From positions 1,860,001 to 1,924,000 of the forward strand of contig NZ_FNTD01000004.1 of NCBI RefSeq assembly GCF_900104815.1: 64,000 nucleotides of DNA. The letters are read 5' to 3'. Below the pieces are notes generated by a model that saw nothing but the letters and a program-made list of their open reading frames with translations, was not told the origin of the DNA and did not search any database. Shown one piece after another: positions 61,217 to 64,000 of this stretch. The stretch is from Streptomyces misionensis (lineage in GTDB: Bacteria; Actinomycetota; Actinomycetes; Streptomycetales; Streptomycetaceae). Every line of letters starts with the position of its first letter. The first letter of the stretch is position 1. The position numbers were made by a program, and so were the translations under genes.

Positions 61217-61249
61217 GAGGGGCGGTACGCAGCGCGCGTACCGCCCCTC
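61217..61249. terminator. Bidirectional terminator between parJ and mshC
   Basis: GAGGGGCGGTACGC (61217-61230) pairs perfectly with GCGTACCGCCCCTC (61236-61249) around a 5-base loop. Both flanking genes end here. Confidence 0.88.
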
Positions 61250-61286
61250 CTCCGTTCCCGCGGCCCCCGCAAGGGCCGCGTCGGTG

Positions 61287-62516
61287 CTACAGGGCCACGC
61301 CCAGCAGGGCGTCGGCCGCCCGCGTGACCAGGCCCGGGGCGCCGGTGTCCGTGCCGCCCTCCGCCTCCTGCCTGTCCGCCCAGCGGTCCACCGCGGCGAG
61401 GGCCGCGGGGGCGTCCAGGTCGTTCGACAGGGCCTCGCGGATCTCCTCGACCAGCGCGTCGGCCGAGGGGCCGTCGGGGCGGGAGACGGCCGCGCGCCAG
61501 CGGCCGAGGCGGTCCACGGCGTCCTGGAGGACCTGGTCGGTCCACTCCCAGTCGGCCCGGTAGTGGTGGGCGAGCAGCGCGAGACGGATCGCGGCCGGGT
61601 CGACGCCGTCGCGGCGCAGCCGGGAGACGAAGACCAGGTTGCCCTTGGACTTCGACATCTTCTCGCCGCCCAGGGCGACCATGCCGGCGTGGACGTACGC
61701 CTTGGCCATCGGGAACTCGCCGGTGAGCACCTGGGCGTGCGAGGCGCCCATCTCGTGGTGCGGGAAGGCGAGGTCGGAGCCGCCGCCCTGGACGTCGAAG
61801 CCCATTCCGAGGTGGTCGAGGGCGATGGCCACGCACTCGATGTGCCAGCCGGGCCGGCCGCGGCCGAGGGAGGCGCCGTCCCAGCTGGGCTCGCCCTCGC
61901 GGGCGGCCATCCACAGCATCGGGTCCAGCGGGTTCTTCTTGCCCGGGCGGTCCGGGTCGCCGCCGCGCTCGGCGGACAGCAGCCGCATGGCGGCCGCGTC
62001 GAGGCGCGAGACCGAGCCGAAGTTCGGGTCGGACTCGACGGAGAAGTAGACGTCGCCGTCCAGTTCGTAGGCCGCGCCGATGTCACGCAGCCGCTCCACC
62101 AGCGGGACGATGCCGGGTATGGCCTCGACCGCGCCTATGTAGTGCCGCGGCGGGAGCATCCGCAGGGCGGTCATGTCCTCGCGGAAGAGGGCCGTCTCCT
62201 TCTCGGCGAGGGCGGCCCAGTCGAGTCCGTCGCGCTCCGCGCGCTCCAGCAGCGGGTCGTCGACGTCGGTGACGTTCTGGACGTAGTGAACCTGCCGCTT
62301 GGTGTCGAGCCACACGCGCTGAACGAGGTCGAACGCGTTGTAGGTCGCCGCGTGACCCATGTGGGTCGCGTCGTACGGGGTGATGCCGCAGACGTAGATA
62401 CGGGCGACGGGACCGGGCTGGAGGGTGACCAGGCCGCCGGTCGCGGTGTCGTGGATCCTCAGGTCGCGGCCCTGACCAGGCAGGGCGGGGACCTCGGAAG
62501 CGGGCCAGGCATGCAT
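61287..62516 (-). CDS. mshC: L-cysteine:GlcN-Ins ligase MshC (mycothiol biosynthesis)
   Basis: A 409-residue cysteinyl-tRNA synthetase-like ligase that joins cysteine to 1D-myo-inositol-glucosamine, the ATP-dependent step of mycothiol synthesis. Class I motifs are visible: [15 protein letters not shown] (HIGH-like), [18 protein letters not shown] with zinc/cysteine residues, and [10 protein letters not shown]. It lacks the tRNA-binding C-terminal domain. The ATG at 62516 (MHAWPAS) fits the family start; a second in-frame ATG at 62522 is also possible. A TAGGCT -10-like box lies 8 bases upstream and no ribosome site is seen, so the message may be leaderless. Confidence 0.96.
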   Translation of the reverse strand: MHAWPASEVPALPGQGRDLRIHDTATGGLVTLQPGPVARIYVCGITPYDATHMGHAATYNAFDLVQRVWLDTKRQVHYVQNVTDVDDPLLERAERDGLDWAALAEKETALFREDMTALRMLPPRHYIGAVEAIPGIVPLVERLRDIGAAYELDGDVYFSVESDPNFGSVSRLDAAAMRLLSAERGGDPDRPGKKNPLDPMLWMAAREGEPSWDGASLGRGRPGWHIECVAIALDHLGMGFDVQGGGSDLAFPHHEMGASHAQVLTGEFPMAKAYVHAGMVALGGEKMSKSKGNLVFVSRLRRDGVDPAAIRLALLAHHYRADWEWTDQVLQDAVDRLGRWRAAVSRPDGPSADALVEEIREALSNDLDAPAALAAVDRWADRQEAEGGTDTGAPGLVTRAADALLGVAL

Positions 62517-62621
62517 GTACATGAGCCTAACCGGCCGCCGGTCGCGGTTACGACCGGGATCGCGCCGGATGGCCGGTTGGGCGCTCTTGTATCTTCGGCC
62601 CCCATGTGCTCACGGGTGCGC

Positions 62622-63449
62622 TCACACGGGTGGCCAGGGGATCGCCGGCCACTCCCCGCCGGGCTCCGGATGCACTCCGGAGGTGAGCAGGGCGGCGACG
62701 CGGGCCCGGGTGGCGTCGAGTTCCGCGGCCGTGATCAGCGGGGTCAGCCGTTCGCCGAGGTCGCCGTCCAGGGCGTCGCGCAGCCGCTTGAGCACCTCGG
62801 TGGCGTCCGCGGTGAGGGGTTCGCCGGCCCAGCCCCACAGCAGGGTGCGCAGCTTGTCCTCGACGTTGAAGGTGACGCCGTGGTCGATGCCGTAGAGCCG
62901 GCCGTCGGCGGTGGGCAGCAGATGGCCGCCCTTGCGGTCGGCGTTGTTGATCACCGCGTCGAGGACGGCGAGCCGGCGCAGCCGCTCGTCGTCGGCGTGC
63001 ACCAGCAGCGCGGTGCGGCCCTCGCCGACCTCCGCGAACCCGATCGCCTTCCAGCCGGGCTCCGGCTCCTCGGCCTCGACCAGGGCGAGCAGTTCCGCCT
63101 CGGCGTGCACGTCGATCCACAGCTGGCACATGCCCTCGCCGTAGGGGCCCTCGCGCAGCACGGTCGGCGGGACCAGCCCCCAGCCGGTGGCCTCGGAGAC
63201 CTCGTAGGCGGCCACCTCGCGGGCCGCGAGGGTGCCGTCGGGGAAGTCCCACAGGGGGCGCTCCCCGGCCACCGGCTTGTACACGCAGGAGGCTTCCCGG
63301 CCGTCGTACGCGACCGTGCAGAACAGCGCGGCGTTGGAGGCGTCGCGAATACGGCCGCGTACGGTCAGCTCGCCGCGGGCGAGCAGGTCGGCGGCGCCGG
63401 GGTCGGCGGCCGTCACGCCCCGCGGCGGTATCCGTTCTGGCGCGGGCAT
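62622..63449 (-). CDS. PI3/4-kinase-like protein (SCO1664 family)
   Basis: A 275-residue protein with a kinase-like fold. Key segments are ASCVYKPVAGERPLWDFPDGTLAAREVAAYE in outline (nucleotide-binding Lys), VLDAVINNADRKGGHLL (catalytic-loop-like NNADRKxxH) and LYGIDHGVTFNVEDKLRT (metal-binding Asp). These are hallmarks of the atypical PI3/PI4-kinase-like family in actinobacteria. The target is unknown. The ATG at 63449 has AAGGA 6 bases upstream, and its first 37 bp overlap the end of the DUF3090 gene. mshC follows about 105 bp later. Confidence 0.85.
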   Translation of the reverse strand: MPAPERIPPRGVTAADPGAADLLARGELTVRGRIRDASNAALFCTVAYDGREASCVYKPVAGERPLWDFPDGTLAAREVAAYEVSEATGWGLVPPTVLREGPYGEGMCQLWIDVHAEAELLALVEAEEPEPGWKAIGFAEVGEGRTALLVHADDERLRRLAVLDAVINNADRKGGHLLPTADGRLYGIDHGVTFNVEDKLRTLLWGWAGEPLTADATEVLKRLRDALDGDLGERLTPLITAAELDATRARVAALLTSGVHPEPGGEWPAIPWPPV

Positions 63450-64000
63450 ACGTGTCCTTCCGGATCGAGCGGGAGGCTGCACAGCGGGCACGGCGGCCGC
63501 CCGGCGTTGACGACGTCGAGGGCGCGCTTGGCGAAGGCCCGGGCCTGCGCGCCGGTCAGCCGGACCCGCAGCATCGGGGGCCCGTTCTCCTCGTCCTGGA
63601 GCAGCCGCTCCTCGGCCTCCGCGAGGTCCTCCTCGGTGTCGGCGTCCAGCTCCACCAGGGCCTGCGCCTCCACGACCATGCGCTGCTCCTCGGCGTCCCA
63701 GGCCAGGGCCATGGTGCCGACGCGGAACTCCTCCTCGACGGGGGTCTCCAGCGGCGCGGTGTCGGCGACCTCGGCGGGTGCCATGGCCGGGACGGAGGCG
63801 CTGCCGCCGCTGCGGCGCACGACCTCGTCCAGGAGTTCGTCCATGCGCTCGGCGAGCGCGGCGACCTGGGTCTTCTCCAGGACCACGCTGGTCACCCGGG
63901 GGCCTGCGGTGGCCTGGAGGAAGAACGTACGGCGTCCGGGCAGTCCGACCGTGCCGGCCACGAAGCGGTCCGGCGGGTCGTAGAGGAACACCTGACGGGA
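63413..64000 (-). CDS. DUF3090 family protein, start codon just beyond window
   Basis: A protein of about 197 residues, cut off at the window edge. The visible N-terminus reads SRQVFLYDPPDRFVAGTVGLPGR in outline, which matches the family start MSRQVFLYDPPDRF, so only the initiator codon is missing. Near the C-terminus CPLC and a later HVC could form a zinc site (LCSLPLDPEGHVCPRQNG). Function is unknown; the family is restricted to actinobacteria and sits with mshC and the kinase-like gene. An internal GTG at 63991 is a less likely start. Confidence 0.85.
   Translation of the reverse strand, partial: SRQVFLYDPPDRFVAGTVGLPGRRTFFLQATAGPRVTSVVLEKTQVAALAERMDELLDEVVRRSGGSASVPAMAPAEVADTAPLETPVEEEFRVGTMALAWDAEEQRMVVEAQALVELDADTEEDLAEAEERLLQDEENGPPMLRVRLTGAQARAFAKRALDVVNAGRPPCPLCSLPLDPEGHVCPRQNGYRRGA

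Noticed and set aside
1..64000. tRNA genes, rRNA, CRISPR arrays, insertion sequences and prophage
   Set aside because: No cloverleaf T-arm pattern in a gene-free stretch, no regularly spaced repeats, and no transposase or integrase frame was found by reading. A tRNAscan or IS search could still reveal something missed.

Overview
The window is chromosomal DNA from a Streptomyces species. The evidence is very high G+C with G/C at third codon positions, frequent GTG starts behind purine-rich ribosome binding sites, and a gene order that matches from memory the stretch of the Streptomyces coelicolor chromosome running from the glnA4 neighbourhood (about SCO1612) to mshC and beyond (about SCO1665). 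There are no transposases, prophage genes, rRNA, CRISPR arrays or recognisable tRNA genes. Most of it is conserved actinobacterial core, with a few accessory-type islands.

Layout. (1) 1-4220: a gamma-glutamylation catabolic cluster with a partial aldehyde dehydrogenase, a GlnA4-type glutamine synthetase homologue, a FadR-type GntR regulator and a class-I amidotransferase-type hydrolase, followed by about 400 bp of repeats. (2) 4618-8000: a LysR regulator divergent from a TDT-family transporter, then a cupin-XRE regulator coupled to a signal-less BtuF-like protein. (3) 8383-11275: a betaine/quaternary-amine ABC importer (ATPase plus a permease/binding-protein fusion). (4) 11509-17743: a 5'-3' exonuclease-domain protein, an iron-box-controlled siderophore-interacting flavoprotein, a large XRE-NB-ARC-TPR regulator, a GNAT acetyltransferase and an RluA-type pseudouridine synthase. 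(5) 17753-22363: a conservon (cvnA-B-C-D plus a CYP157-type P450 lacking the ExxR motif), translationally coupled. (6) 22704-26982: a Ski2-like helicase, then tatC and tatA. (7) 27218-41690: the Pup-proteasome region, holding pafB, pafC, two FKBP isomerases, pafA, an MFS exporter and LacI regulator, prcA, prcB, an HNH endonuclease gene overlapping prcB, pup, dop and arc. (8) 42211-50881: ferredoxin, a secreted protein, trmI, a site-2 protease with CBS domains, a RecB-like Fe-S nuclease, a NarL-type response regulator, a peptide-type binding lipoprotein and a HAD hydrolase. (9) 51067-60067: metH, then gylR and the glycerol operon glpF-glpK-glpD. (10) 60285-64000: parJ/PAC2, mshC, a PI3/4-kinase-like protein and a DUF3090 protein cut one codon short by the window edge.

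How the parts fit. Pup, Dop, PafA, ARC and PrcA/PrcB form one protein-tagging and degradation pathway, and PafB/PafC are its DNA-damage-linked regulators. GlpF, GlpK and GlpD take glycerol to dihydroxyacetone phosphate under GylR; matching 15-bp dyads lie upstream of gylR and glpF. The cvn operon encodes a membrane-associated G-protein-like signalling module of largely unknown purpose. I did not find a clearly new multi-gene system. The best leads are the P450 without ExxR, the endonuclease gene inside the proteasome operon, patches of reversed GC skew including one inside metH, overlapping alternative hairpins beyond the betaine transporter, and several uncharacterised operator-like palindromes.
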